Source: Chitinophagaceae bacterium (lineage in GTDB: Bacteria; Bacteroidota; Bacteroidia; Chitinophagales; Chitinophagaceae). Taken from it: DNA of 64,000 nt. How positions within the stretch are numbered: the stretch's first letter is position 1; every line of letters starts with the position of its first letter. The stretch is from the NCBI GenBank assembly GCA_016710745.1, contig JADJVB010000010.1, positions 372,001 to 436,000 of the forward strand. Direction: 5' to 3'. Shown here one piece after another: positions 50,284-59,471 of this stretch. Under the pieces are notes generated by a model. It worked only from the letters and a program-made list of their open reading frames with translations, made no database searches and was not told the origin of the DNA. The position numbers and the translations under genes are program-made.

Positions 50284-52371
50284 ATGAAACTCGAAAACTA
50301 TATAACCGGCAACTGGATTACCGGGGATGGCGACGGACAACAGCTCTATAACGCAGTAACCGGCGAAGCCATTACTGCTGCCTCAACAAAAGGACTCGAT
50401 TTTAAATCCATTTTGGAATATGGCCGAACTATCGGTAATCCTGCCCTTCGCAAAATGACCTTTCATGAACGCGGAAATATGCTGAAAGCATTGGCCCTGC
50501 ATTTGAGAAACCATTTGGATGCTTTTTATGCCATCAGTTATAAAACCGGCGCAACCAAAGCTGATAGCTGGGTAGATATTGAAGGTGGGATTGGAAATTT
50601 ATTTGCCAATGCATCGCTGCGCCGGAAATTATCAAACGAAACATTTGTGGTTGATGGCGAAAGCCATAACCTGAGTACGAACAATACTTTTATGGGCACT
50701 CATATCCTGGTGCCTAAGGAAGGCATTGCAGTACATATTAACGCCTTTAATTTTCCGGTTTGGGGAATGTTGGAAAAAATTGCTGTTAACCTGTTGGCAG
50801 GTATGCCCTGCGTAGTAAAGCCGGCTACGGTTACCAGTTATTTAACCGAAGCGGTGGTTAAAGAAATTATTAGGAGTAAAATATTGCCCGAAGGTGCTTT
50901 GCAGTTGATATGCGGCAGTGCAGGCGATATACTGGATCATGTTGGCTCGCAGGATGTAATCACTTTTACCGGCTCGGCAACAACTGGATTAATGTTAAAA
51001 TCGAACCCGATAATTTTAAAAGAGAATGTACCGTTTAATATGGAAGCCGATTCGTTGAATTGTATTGTGCTGGGAAATGACGTAACACCCGATATGCCTG
51101 AGTGGAGCATTTTTATAAAAGAAGTGCGTAAGGAAATGACTTTAAAAGCGGGGCAGCGTTGCACCGGTATACGACGCATTTTTGTTCCCGAAAATAAAAT
51201 GGACGATGTTTGGAAGGAGATCGGTAAATCGCTTTCGCAAACCGTAATAGGCGATCCGTTGAATGCAACCGTTAGAATGGGATCACTGGCCGGACAAACA
51301 CAACGCAACGAAGTAAAAGAGCAGGTTCAAAAACTACTGTCGTCTTCACAAATCATTTACGGTAGCCTGGAAAGCGTTGATGTGGTTGGTGCAGATGCAA
51401 ACAACGGCGCATTTATGAGCCCGTTATTATTGATGAACGAAAATCCCTGGGCTACTGTTCCGGGTTTTTCAACAAACCCATCTCACGAAGTGGAAGCCTT
51501 TGGTCCGGTAAGTACCATCATGCCATACAAAACAACTGAAGAGGCTATCAACCTGAGCAAGCTGGGCAAAGGAAGCCTGGTATCTACCATCGTTACCGCT
51601 GATAATAAAATGGCACAGCAGTATGTTATTGGTGCCGCGTCGCACCATGGCCGAATTTTAGTGTTGAATAACGAATGTGCCAAAGAAAGCACCGGGCATG
51701 GTTCACCATTGCCTTTGTTGGTACATGGAGGCCCCGGCCGTGCAGGCGGTGGCGAAGAGATGGGCGGACTAAGGGGTGTAAAGCATTACCTTCAACGCAC
51801 AGCCATACAGGGCTCGCCATCTACGATCACTGCTATTACCAATATTTATCAGCAATATGCCAACGGAAAAGATCCCGGCAAACACCCCTTTACCAAATAT
51901 TTTGAAGAGCTGGAAGTGGGCGAACAGATCATTACGGAAAAAAGAACCATCACATCTGAAGACATAGATAGGTTTGCAGACCTGAGTGGCGATCATTTTT
52001 ACGCCCACATAAAAACCACCGATTTTGAAGGCACCATGTTTGAGCAACAGGTGGCACATGGTTATTTTATCATGAGCATGGCAGCCGGATTGTTTGTTGA
52101 CAGTTACGAAAAAAATCCGGTGCTGTTGAATTATGGTATTGATGAACTGCGGTTTACCAAACCGGTTTATCCGGGCAGTGACATTCATATTCGCTTTACC
52201 TGCAAGCAAAAATTACTGAATGATAAACGGGTTGTTGAAAACCCTGAGGACATGAAACGCGGCGACGACATTGAAAAGGGAATTGTGAAGTGGTTGGTGG
52301 AGATGATCGATGAAACCGATGAGGTAACCGGGGTTGCAACGATATTAACGATGGTGGCCATGAAAGGATAA
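50284..52371 (+). CDS. paaZ: Bifunctional PaaZ: oxepin-CoA hydrolase / 3-oxo-5,6-dehydrosuberyl-CoA semialdehyde dehydrogenase
   Basis: A 695-residue fusion. Residues 1-520 are aldehyde dehydrogenase: HINAFNFPVWGMLEKIAVNLLAGMPCVVKPA, the glutamate-type region FNMEADSLN, the catalytic Cys near 293 in KAGQRCTGIRRIFVP, and EVEAFGPVSTI. Residues 545-695 are a MaoC hot-dog hydratase with DLSGDHFYAHIK and VAHGYFIMSM. This is the PaaZ architecture, which opens the oxepin-CoA ring in phenylacetate degradation. The paaABCE ring epoxidase is not in the window. The ATG follows an in-frame TTG by one codon. Confidence 0.92.
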   Translation: MKLENYITGNWITGDGDGQQLYNAVTGEAITAASTKGLDFKSILEYGRTIGNPALRKMTFHERGNMLKALALHLRNHLDAFYAISYKTGATKADSWVDIEGGIGNLFANASLRRKLSNETFVVDGESHNLSTNNTFMGTHILVPKEGIAVHINAFNFPVWGMLEKIAVNLLAGMPCVVKPATVTSYLTEAVVKEIIRSKILPEGALQLICGSAGDILDHVGSQDVITFTGSATTGLMLKSNPIILKENVPFNMEADSLNCIVLGNDVTPDMPEWSIFIKEVRKEMTLKAGQRCTGIRRIFVPENKMDDVWKEIGKSLSQTVIGDPLNATVRMGSLAGQTQRNEVKEQVQKLLSSSQIIYGSLESVDVVGADANNGAFMSPLLLMNENPWATVPGFSTNPSHEVEAFGPVSTIMPYKTTEEAINLSKLGKGSLVSTIVTADNKMAQQYVIGAASHHGRILVLNNECAKESTGHGSPLPLLVHGGPGRAGGGEEMGGLRGVKHYLQRTAIQGSPSTITAITNIYQQYANGKDPGKHPFTKYFEELEVGEQIITEKRTITSEDIDRFADLSGDHFYAHIKTTDFEGTMFEQQVAHGYFIMSMAAGLFVDSYEKNPVLLNYGIDELRFTKPVYPGSDIHIRFTCKQKLLNDKRVVENPEDMKRGDDIEKGIVKWLVEMIDETDEVTGVATILTMVAMKG

Positions 52372-52399
52372 AAAAAGAGCAGGATTTTAGTCCTGCTCT
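52369..52399 (-). terminator. Intrinsic terminator after the YegP-like gene
   Basis: AGAGCAGGA and TCCTGCTCT form a perfect 9-bp stem with a 6-base loop. On the minus strand it is followed by TTTTTTATCC. On the plus strand it overlaps the paaZ stop and may also reduce readthrough from paaZ. Confidence 0.8.
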
Positions 52400-52409
52400 T
52401 CAGATTAAA

Positions 52410-52742
52410 TTAAGCTGTTTCATTCACCACATCAGCATTGTGTGCATTTTTTAAAACCGATGCCAGGCCATTAACCATGCCGTCTTCCGATTCGTACATC
52501 TGGCTGGTGCCGATGATCTGTCCGTTGCCGGCTTTTAAGTTAAAATAGTGTTTGCCGTTTTTGGCAACCAGCCTTTCAAAATTGTCCTGACTCTGCGAAT
52601 TCTTTTTTACAGATTCAACACCATTAGTACAGGCGGCCTTTGTTTTGTAACCTTCACTGCTCAAAACAGTTTGCCCGTTATCTGCTTTTAAATTGAACTG
52701 AAACTCGCCGTTGCTTCTGGTAGAGATGATAACTTTTCCCAT
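52410..52742 (-). CDS. YegP-like protein with two DUF1508 repeats
   Basis: A 110-residue protein made of two DUF1508 units: FQFNLKADNGQTVLSSEGYKTKAACTNGVESVKKN and YFNLKAGNGQIIGTSQMYESEDGMVNGLASVLKN. Each has the pattern F.LKA.NG..i..S..Y.....c..gi.sv..n. DUF1508 proteins of the YegP type are small cytoplasmic proteins of unproven function, often linked to stress. Single-gene unit with its own terminator. Confidence 0.9.
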   Translation of the reverse strand: MGKVIISTRSNGEFQFNLKADNGQTVLSSEGYKTKAACTNGVESVKKNSQSQDNFERLVAKNGKHYFNLKAGNGQIIGTSQMYESEDGMVNGLASVLKNAHNADVVNETA

Positions 52743-52803
52743 TACTGAATATTTTAAGTGTTAAAAAATTGAGTGTTGAGATGAGGTAATTAAAAGTACA
52801 ACA

Positions 52804-53727
52804 TTACTTCAAATGTTTTTGGAAAAATGCAACGGTCTTGTTCACACAATCTGTATTATTGGTCTGATTAAAACCGTGCCCGTCTAAAAAGTACTCGTAA
52901 TATTCGTTAGGTACGTTTAAACTGTTCAGTTTGCCATGCAACCATTGGCTTTGATAAAGCGGAACGATCACATCAATTGTTCCGTGAAATATGATCGTAG
53001 GTTTGGAATTGGCATTGACACGTTCCCATGGACTGTTTAAATAGTAATACGTTGAGTCATTTTCCCAGGTGCTGCCATTGTACGTTGTGAGCACATTCTT
53101 AATACTTTGTCCTAAAAAAATATTAAAACTGTTGTACCAGCTCCAGTCGTTGATCTTTGCCGGACCGTAGAGATCGGCGACCGCTTTTACATGGTTGTTC
53201 GTGTTTTCGGCATAGGTATATAATAAAGCCAAATGTGCGCCGGCACTATTACCCCAAAGGGCGAGGGTATCCGAAATAGCAAAAGTAGTTTTGTTGTTTG
53301 TTATGAAATTCACAGCATTTTTTATATCCGCCATAATTTCGGCATGGTGTATATTGTTGGTATTGCTTGCCAAACGGTAGTTTATATTAACCACGGCAGC
53401 TTCGGGCCATCTTTGCCAGAACATGGTTTTGAAAAAAGTTACTTCACTTTTATCGCCCGCCTGCCAGGCACCGCCATGGATCATGATGATTACTTTGGTT
53501 GTACTGTTGCGCCCTGCCGGCAAATAAATATCCATTTTTTGTTTAGCATCGTTACCATAGGCCGTATCCAGTATAACCCGTTGCGGTAAATTGGAAGGAA
53601 CCCCTCCTCCGCTGCCGCCCGTACCTCCGCCACCCGCAGGAATTTTGTCGCAGGAATTGAATGTAAACAAACCAATAGCAAATAATGTAATAAGGAATGT
53701 TTTGGGTAGACCGCTTTTGTTGTTCAT
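52804..53727 (-). CDS. Alpha/beta-hydrolase (BD-FAE-like esterase) lipoprotein
   Basis: A 307-residue enzyme with a lipoprotein signal (IGLFTFNSC) followed by a Gly-rich linker (GGGGTGGSGGG). The hydrolase domain has the oxyanion motif IMIHGGAWQAGDK, nucleophile elbow ALWGNSAGAHLAL, Asp in HGTIDVIVPLYQ and His in LDGHGFN. The HGGAW motif places it among hormone-sensitive-lipase-like or xylan-esterase-like carboxylesterases. It should act outside the inner membrane. Substrate unknown. Confidence 0.87.
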   Translation of the reverse strand: MNNKSGLPKTFLITLFAIGLFTFNSCDKIPAGGGGTGGSGGGVPSNLPQRVILDTAYGNDAKQKMDIYLPAGRNSTTKVIIMIHGGAWQAGDKSEVTFFKTMFWQRWPEAAVVNINYRLASNTNNIHHAEIMADIKNAVNFITNNKTTFAISDTLALWGNSAGAHLALLYTYAENTNNHVKAVADLYGPAKINDWSWYNSFNIFLGQSIKNVLTTYNGSTWENDSTYYYLNSPWERVNANSKPTIIFHGTIDVIVPLYQSQWLHGKLNSLNVPNEYYEYFLDGHGFNQTNNTDCVNKTVAFFQKHLK

Positions 53728-53966
53728 ATAAGTAGTTGTTGATTACCAGGTTGATTAATGGGGCTGAATCTGTACATCCCAAAATCAGGCCAAATTTTAA
53801 TGATAAACGTAAATTTCGGGGCTACAACGAGAGGGTTTTGTTAAAAGAAATACAAGGCGCCGTATAACATTGAGCAGTTAATTAGTTGACACTTCAATGC
53901 CTTGATTTTCAGGGCACTACCTGTTAAACCAGGATTGCCGGATCTCTTTGAAAGATACTGTATTAA

Positions 53967-55184
53967 TTAGCTGTGCAGCAGATCTTCTACAGATTTGCCG
54001 GCTGCCAGCAAATCCTTGGCTTTTGCTGCTGTTGTACCGGTGATTTTTTTACAGTATTTGTTTAACGTGGTGGCAGAAGTGAAGCCCGATCTTAACGCCA
54101 GGGCATGTATGGTGAATTGATTATTCCCGGGATCTTTTAATAAACCCAAAAAATGAATAAGCCGATACCGGTTAATGAATTCGTAAAAGCTACCTTCTTT
54201 AGAATATGCTTTAATAGCTTTTGATACATTAAAAGAAGTGGTGTTCAGGTCTTTTGCAATGTCTACCAAAGTAATATCTGCATTGGTAAAGACATTTGTT
54301 TTGTTGATGTACGCTTCCAGTAAAATGAAATACTGTTTAAAAATACCTGGTTCAGCAGTATTCACCTCAACCTCTGCATTTTCTTCGGCTGGTGCCGTAT
54401 TTATCTCCGGTTGACCCTGTTTTGATGCCGTATTAATTTCTTCGGTGGCACGCATATAAGCTTCGGGTACATAGGGCTTCAAAATAGCAAAATATCCAAA
54501 AACCAAAACAACCAATGCGATCATCAGGTACAACAGGTAATACATATAAATGACCACTGGCCCCACCGGAAGAAAAACTTCGAGGGCAAAAGTGATTAAC
54601 CAGTAGATCCAAAGAAATACAGAGATGGCCAGAATTACTTTTAGCCAGGTAAAGGTCAGTTGCCTGAAATTGGAAAGTACTTTAAAAATATTCCAGGAAA
54701 ACATTTTTATTTTGGAATAGGCAAAGTATACAACAATGATATTAAACAACAACGCTAAAAAAGTCCGGATAATATAATAGGTTGAGGTATTGGCGATCCG
54801 TAGCCTGTCTTCAAATGTGTGCGGATGCCGGTAAAAGTAAATACAGATGGCGGTAAAACAAAGCAGTTCAATAACTGCCGGTACAAAAAGCCAGAGCAGG
54901 GTATTTCGGTTAGGTTTGTATTGCGGATTGGTGTATTTACAAACATACAGATATACAAAAGGCGTAAGTAAAAACCGTATGGGAAAATCAGAATAGCAGT
55001 AGAATGTAAAATGCCTGAAAACGTATTCGGTAACAATAAATTCCGCCACCAGGATCAGTAAAATAATGTATTGCACATAATAGTACTTGCTGGCAGGGTT
55101 TCGTTTTGTACGAAACATGCCGATAAAAAACAAAACAACACCGTTGGCCAGTAAATAATAATAAAACAAAAACAACAATTTCAT
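53967..55184 (-). CDS. Membrane-bound AraC-family regulator
   Basis: A 405-residue protein. The N-terminal half has about eight membrane helices (LLFLFYYYLLANGVVLFFIGMF, IILLILVAEFIVTEYVF, IYWLITFALEVFLPVGPVVIYMYYLLYLMIALVVLVFGYFAIL). The C-terminal half is an AraC-type double HTH (ITLVDIAKDLNTTSFNVSKAIKAYSKEGSFYEFINRYRLIHFLGLL, then FTIHALALRSGFTSATTLNKYCKKITG). It resembles Bacteroidota membrane AraC regulators that sense small molecules. The long upstream open frame was cut to ATG 55184, which starts the first helix. It is divergent from the enoyl-CoA hydratase gene, a possible target. Confidence 0.85.
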   Translation of the reverse strand: MKLLFLFYYYLLANGVVLFFIGMFRTKRNPASKYYYVQYIILLILVAEFIVTEYVFRHFTFYCYSDFPIRFLLTPFVYLYVCKYTNPQYKPNRNTLLWLFVPAVIELLCFTAICIYFYRHPHTFEDRLRIANTSTYYIIRTFLALLFNIIVVYFAYSKIKMFSWNIFKVLSNFRQLTFTWLKVILAISVFLWIYWLITFALEVFLPVGPVVIYMYYLLYLMIALVVLVFGYFAILKPYVPEAYMRATEEINTASKQGQPEINTAPAEENAEVEVNTAEPGIFKQYFILLEAYINKTNVFTNADITLVDIAKDLNTTSFNVSKAIKAYSKEGSFYEFINRYRLIHFLGLLKDPGNNQFTIHALALRSGFTSATTLNKYCKKITGTTAAKAKDLLAAGKSVEDLLHS

Positions 55185-55295
55185 GTGATCATCTTTTGCA
55201 GGTTCACTGAAAACCGAATCTAAAGCATTTTGAGTTTTTAACACGATTTGCGCGATAATTTTATTGCATCGTTCATTATAGCCGGTTTTGTTTTG

Positions 55296-55303
55296 TAAAT
55301 TTG
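55296..55303 (+). promoter_or_regulatory. Bacteroidota -7 box of the enoyl-CoA hydratase gene
   Basis: TAAATTTG, 13 bases before the ATG at 55317. No matching -33 element at normal spacing. Confidence 0.35.
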
Positions 55304-55316
55304 AAAAAACGCAGTT

Positions 55317-56078
55317 ATGAGCGAATCCTACGTAAAAAGCCATATTGAACATGGCATCAACACGATCGAATTTTTTCATCCGCAAAGCAATTCTTTACCA
55401 GGTAAAATACTGGAGGAGTTGGCGCGTGAAATTCATTTTGCCGGTACGCACGATGATACCAAAGTGATCATTTTAAAAAGCGGCGGCGAAAAAACATTTT
55501 GTTCGGGTGCCAGTTTTGACGAGCTGGTTGCCATACAGGATGAAAAAGAAGGCTTGCAGTTTTTTAGTGGATTTGCTAATGTGATCAATGCTATGCGCAA
55601 ATGCCCTAAATTTATTATTGGCCGTATCCAGGGCCGTTGCGTTGGTGGTGGCGTTGGCCTGGCATCGGCAGTTGATTATGCCATTGCAACCAGCAGGGCC
55701 GAAGTTAAACTAAGTGAACTGGCGGTGGGTATTGGCCCCTTTGTAGTGGGACCGGCGGTTGAACGTAAGATCGGAATCGGGCCATTTACGGCGCTGGCCA
55801 TTGATGCTACCAGCTGGCGCAGTACCGACTGGGCAAAAAGGAAAGGCCTTTTTGCAGAAGTTCATGAAAGTATCGAAAATATGGATGAGGCCGTTTACCG
55901 GTTAGCGAATATATTAGCCCACTCGAACCCGGATGCGATGGCCGAAATGAAAACAACCTTTTGGTCAGGCACCGAACATTGGGACAAATTACTGAAAGAA
56001 CGGGCCGCTATCAGCGGCAAACTGGTACTCAGCGATTTTACCAAAAATGCTATCGAAAAATTTAAAACCAAGCCCTAA
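55317..56078 (+). CDS. Enoyl-CoA hydratase/isomerase family protein
   Basis: A 253-residue crotonase-fold enzyme. The CoA-binding oxyanion-hole segments are TFCSGASFDELVAI (after VIILKSGGEK) and IGRIQGRCVGGGVGLASAVDYAIATSRAEVKLSELAVGIGP. The typical catalytic Glu positions are partly replaced (VKLSELAVGI keeps one Glu), so hydratase versus isomerase activity is not settled. PaaG/PaaB-like roles with the nearby paaZ are possible. It is followed by a decayed gene. Confidence 0.88.
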   Translation: MSESYVKSHIEHGINTIEFFHPQSNSLPGKILEELAREIHFAGTHDDTKVIILKSGGEKTFCSGASFDELVAIQDEKEGLQFFSGFANVINAMRKCPKFIIGRIQGRCVGGGVGLASAVDYAIATSRAEVKLSELAVGIGPFVVGPAVERKIGIGPFTALAIDATSWRSTDWAKRKGLFAEVHESIENMDEAVYRLANILAHSNPDAMAEMKTTFWSGTEHWDKLLKERAAISGKLVLSDFTKNAIEKFKTKP

Positions 56079-56081
56079 CTG

Positions 56082-56330
56082 ATGAAGAAATTTAAGGCAG
56101 GTTAAATACCCGAATTCAAATTTGAAAGAGCAATAAAAAAACCAATTCCGGTTCGATGTATACAGATCAGCGAACCCTTTGAAGTGGAAACGATGGAAGC
56201 AGTAATGAAAGGACGGCGGGCGACTGGTTAATGATCGGTATCGCCGGAGAAATGTATCCCTGCGCCAACGACATTTTTGGAAGAACCCAAGAAATTGTAA
56301 AAGTCCGAAACCGACGAGGCCGTAAGCTAT
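56082..56330 (+). pseudogene. Decayed PGDYG-like gene
   Basis: From the ATG at 56082 the frame reads MKKFKAG then stops. The downstream frame resumes with IKKPIPVRCIQISEPFEVET followed by MEAVMKGRRATG and a stop; the +1 frame gives GDWLMIGIAGEMYPCANDIF, and the next frame gives KSETDEAVSYQMFN. In order these form one protein of the PGDYG-like type (a G-D-W-L-M-I-G-I-x-G core). At least one stop and two frameshifts break it in about 250 bases, so real decay is likelier than sequencing error. Its end runs into the convergent fabG stop. Confidence 0.65.
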
Positions 56331-57085
56331 CAAATGTTCAACCCACCACAAACACTGATCACCTGCCCGGTAATATAACTTCCCATATTACAGGCTAAAA
56401 ACAAACATACATTAGCAATATCTTCGGTACTGGCAAAACGCCCCAGAGGAATATCGGCCTTATATTTATCAGCGCCTTCACCTTCTTTTAAATAGCTCGT
56501 CATATCAGTTTCTACAAAACCGGGCGCTACGGCATTGCAGCGCACGTTGCGGCTGCCCAGTTCCTTGGCGATGCTTTTTGTAAACCCGATGATACCGGCT
56601 TTACTGGCCGCATAACTGCTTTGGCCTGCATTACCCATTTCGCCGATAATACTGCTCATGTTGATAATGCTTCCGCTGCGGGCTTTCATCATCGGGCGTA
56701 TCACCTGTTTGGTCATGTTGAAAACACTTTTCAGGTTTGTCTGCATTACGTCGTCCCACTGTTCAGGTGTCATCCGCAGCAATAAATTATCTTTCGAAAT
56801 ACCTGCATTGTTTACACAAATATCTATACTGCCAAACTCTTTTACCATGTCATTTACAAAAACCTCGCACGCAGCGTAATCGCCGGCATTGCTTTGATAA
56901 GCTTTTGCCTTAACACCCATAGCGGTTAATTTTTCTTCAAGTGCCTTTGCTTTTTCGGCACTACTGTCGCTTACATACGTGAATGCTATGTTGCAACCCT
57001 GCTCTGCAAACTTAATGGCGATGCCTTCGCCAATCCCTCTTGCTGCACCCGTAATTATTGCATTTTTTCCTTCTAATAATTTCAT
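56330..57085 (-). CDS. fabG: 3-oxoacyl-[acyl-carrier-protein] reductase
   Basis: A 251-residue short-chain dehydrogenase. TGAARGIGEGIA is the NADPH-binding motif, NNAG follows, and the catalytic Ser-Tyr-Lys are in IINMSSIIGEMGNAGQSSYAASKAGI. FabG marks are the conserved VETDMT and GQVISVCGGLNI ending. It reduces 3-oxoacyl-ACP in fatty acid elongation. Gene order with downstream DUF3667 and GH3 on the same strand suggests shared transcription only by proximity. Confidence 0.93.
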   Translation of the reverse strand: MKLLEGKNAIITGAARGIGEGIAIKFAEQGCNIAFTYVSDSSAEKAKALEEKLTAMGVKAKAYQSNAGDYAACEVFVNDMVKEFGSIDICVNNAGISKDNLLLRMTPEQWDDVMQTNLKSVFNMTKQVIRPMMKARSGSIINMSSIIGEMGNAGQSSYAASKAGIIGFTKSIAKELGSRNVRCNAVAPGFVETDMTSYLKEGEGADKYKADIPLGRFASTEDIANVCLFLACNMGSYITGQVISVCGGLNI

Positions 57086-57110
57086 AAAATATTTTATTTT
57101 GATCCGATAC

Positions 57111-57935
57111 TTAAGCCAGCTTTATGGCAATATAAAAAAGAATAAATTTATAAATGTACTCGATAAATCCAGCCAGAAACACGGGCATTAATATGGCATA
57201 CAATATACTGTACAACCAACTAAAATTAAAAAATCTTTTAGAAGCTGCCATTGTATAAATTGCAAAAACACCAAGTATAAAGAATCCGATACTGTTTTCG
57301 GAATTTATTCTGATGTTGGTTATCAGGTTTAATAAAATAACAAACAAGGGAAGTATTAAAAATCCCCAGAGAATAAAAAAAGAACAGGTTTCTATTGTAA
57401 AAACAAAGTGATCGTAATATAGTTTTCTTTTTCTATAGCCTAATAACCAGGAAAATAAAGCAACAAATGGAATAATAAGAAACAAGAGAAACTTTGATGT
57501 TTTTTCTCCGGCACGATGAAAAGATTCGGCCAGCGTTGCAGCAGAAACATGGGTTACGTTAAGTATGCTTGCTACTTCACTCGAGGCAAAATTACCATAA
57601 AGATTATGTGTTACATGATATTCCAACTTCATATTCAATCCCTGAAAAACCGGGAACAAAAGGTAAAGAATCACCAACATCAGAAAAAAGGAAAGCGGTT
57701 TAAAATATTTTTTCCGGATACCATTACAATAATCGAGAGATAATTTGCCTGGTCTTAAAAAGATTACTTTCAAAGTATTAAAAAACTTTCCCTCAAAATG
57801 TGTTAGAAAATGTAGCCCCTCACCAATGATATGGCCTAAGGTTTTATCCTTTTCTGTATACACTTTTTCGCCGCAAATATTACAGTATTTCCCCCAAAAG
57901 TTATTGCCGCAGTTTTTACATTGCTGTTCAGCCAT
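57111..57935 (-). CDS. DUF3667 membrane protein
   Basis: A 274-residue protein starting with a zinc-ribbon-like CKNCGNNFWGKYCNICGEK, then HIIGEGLHFLTHFEGKFFNTLKVIFLRPGKLSLDYCNGIRKKYFKPLSFFLML, the DUF3667 core, followed by four or five membrane helices (LFLIIPFVALFSWLLGY, FFILWGFLILPLFVILLN, SILYAILMPVFLAGFIEYIY). The family is common in Bacteroidota and has no assigned function. It lies between fabG and the GH3 gene. Confidence 0.88.
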   Translation of the reverse strand: MAEQQCKNCGNNFWGKYCNICGEKVYTEKDKTLGHIIGEGLHFLTHFEGKFFNTLKVIFLRPGKLSLDYCNGIRKKYFKPLSFFLMLVILYLLFPVFQGLNMKLEYHVTHNLYGNFASSEVASILNVTHVSAATLAESFHRAGEKTSKFLLFLIIPFVALFSWLLGYRKRKLYYDHFVFTIETCSFFILWGFLILPLFVILLNLITNIRINSENSIGFFILGVFAIYTMAASKRFFNFSWLYSILYAILMPVFLAGFIEYIYKFILFYIAIKLA

Positions 57936-57942
57936 TCGCTGT

Positions 57943-59451
57943 TTAGTTTATTAGTTTAAGTATCTCTTCCAGCATGGTTCTTTCATTACTCAACCTGGGT
58001 ATCTTATGCTGTCCGCCAAGTTTCCCTTTGCTACGCAACCATTCCGTAAAAGTACCTGCTGGTAGTTTATGAACAATGGGAAGTCTTAATGCAATATTTT
58101 TATGTCGCTTGGCTTCGTAGTCGCTGTTGATATTCTTTAATTCAGCATCCAGCGTTTCGATAAAGGTATTAAAATCGTCGGGCTCTTTTTCAAATTCAAT
58201 TAACCACTCGTGTGCACCGTTGCTGTTTTCACTGAAATAAACAGGTGCTGCCGTGTAATCATTAACGATGGCTTCGGTTTTTTTTGCAGCCAATGCAATG
58301 GCTTTATCGCTGTTATCAACAATGACCTCTTCACCAAAAGCATTCATATAATGTTTTAGCCGGCCGGTAATTTTAATTTTATAGGGATGGAGGCTGGTAA
58401 ACATAATGGTGTCGCCAATTAAATAACGCCACAAGCCACCGGTTGTACTCATCACCAGGGCATAATTTATTCCCGTGTCAACATGGTTAAGGCCAAAAGT
58501 TCTCGGATTTTTATTTCCATATTCCTCCACAGGCATAAATTCATAAAAAACGCCGTGTTCGGTAAACAATAACATGCCATCATCATCCGGATTTACCTGG
58601 GCGGCAACAAAACCTTCACTGGCGTTATATATTTCGAGATAATTTATTTTGGTGCCAAAGATTTTGTCGAACTGTTCTTTATAGGGTACAAAAGAAACAC
58701 CACCATTGATGTATAATTCCAAATTGGGCCAAACTTCCTTGATGGTTGTTTTGCCTTTAATTTCCAGGATGCGTTTTAATAACAAGAGGGTCCAGGTGGG
58801 CACGCCGGCCAGCGAGGTTACATTTTCTTCGGCCGTTACCCGGGCCAGTTTTTCAATTTTTTCTTCCCATTCATCAAGCAGGGCCACACTAAGTTCGGGT
58901 GTACGTATCCATTGTCCCCAAAAAGGCGAATTTTGCATCAATACGGCACTCAGGTCGCCGTACTGGATATCTTCATTTACTTTGCTGATCTGGTGCGAGC
59001 CTCCAACAACCAGGCCTTTGCCGGTTAACAGATCACTTGATGGAAAATTTTTGTAATAATGACTTAACAGGTCTTTGCTTGCCTGGAAATGATTTTCTTT
59101 CAAACTTTCATCACTTATGGGTATGAATTTGCTTTTGTCGGACGTGGTGCCCGATGATTTGGCAAACCAGGTCACCGGGGTATTCCATAATACATTTTGC
59201 TCTCCTTCCATCATACGATGTATGTATGGTTTTATATCGTCGTACTCATGGATGGGTACCTTTTTTTTAAATTCTTTTAATGTAAACAGTTTCGAAAAAT
59301 TATATTTTTTGCCAAACTCGGTGTATTGGGCAGCGGTAACCAGATCCTGTAAAACCTCACGCTGTACCGCCATGGGATGGCTGCTCCAGTTTTCGATGCG
59401 CCAGAGACGCATTCGGGCTAATTTTGATATGGCTGAAGAGAGAAGCTTCAT
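57943..59451 (-). CDS. GH3-family acyl-acid-amido synthetase-like protein
   Basis: A 502-residue adenylating enzyme of the bacterial GH3 class. Motifs are FAKSSGTTSDKSKFIPISDE (the ATP-binding SSGTT-x-x-x-K loop), LPIHEYDDIKPYIHRM-like region (VPIHEYDDIKPYIHRMMEG), YNASEGFVAAQ and LMSTTGGLWRYLIGDTI. Plant GH3 enzymes conjugate hormones to amino acids; the bacterial substrate is unknown. It ends 7 bases before the start of the DUF3667 gene, so it is likely in the same transcript. Confidence 0.9.
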   Translation of the reverse strand: MKLLSSAISKLARMRLWRIENWSSHPMAVQREVLQDLVTAAQYTEFGKKYNFSKLFTLKEFKKKVPIHEYDDIKPYIHRMMEGEQNVLWNTPVTWFAKSSGTTSDKSKFIPISDESLKENHFQASKDLLSHYYKNFPSSDLLTGKGLVVGGSHQISKVNEDIQYGDLSAVLMQNSPFWGQWIRTPELSVALLDEWEEKIEKLARVTAEENVTSLAGVPTWTLLLLKRILEIKGKTTIKEVWPNLELYINGGVSFVPYKEQFDKIFGTKINYLEIYNASEGFVAAQVNPDDDGMLLFTEHGVFYEFMPVEEYGNKNPRTFGLNHVDTGINYALVMSTTGGLWRYLIGDTIMFTSLHPYKIKITGRLKHYMNAFGEEVIVDNSDKAIALAAKKTEAIVNDYTAAPVYFSENSNGAHEWLIEFEKEPDDFNTFIETLDAELKNINSDYEAKRHKNIALRLPIVHKLPAGTFTEWLRSKGKLGGQHKIPRLSNERTMLEEILKLIN

Positions 59452-59471
59452 TTCGCCAACAAGATAAATAA

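Noticed and set aside
55989..56351. Minus-strand frame of 120 codons opposite the enoyl-CoA hydratase end
   Set aside because: The plus strand carries hydratase and decayed PGDYG-like coding sequence there; the minus frame has an implausible aromatic-rich composition.
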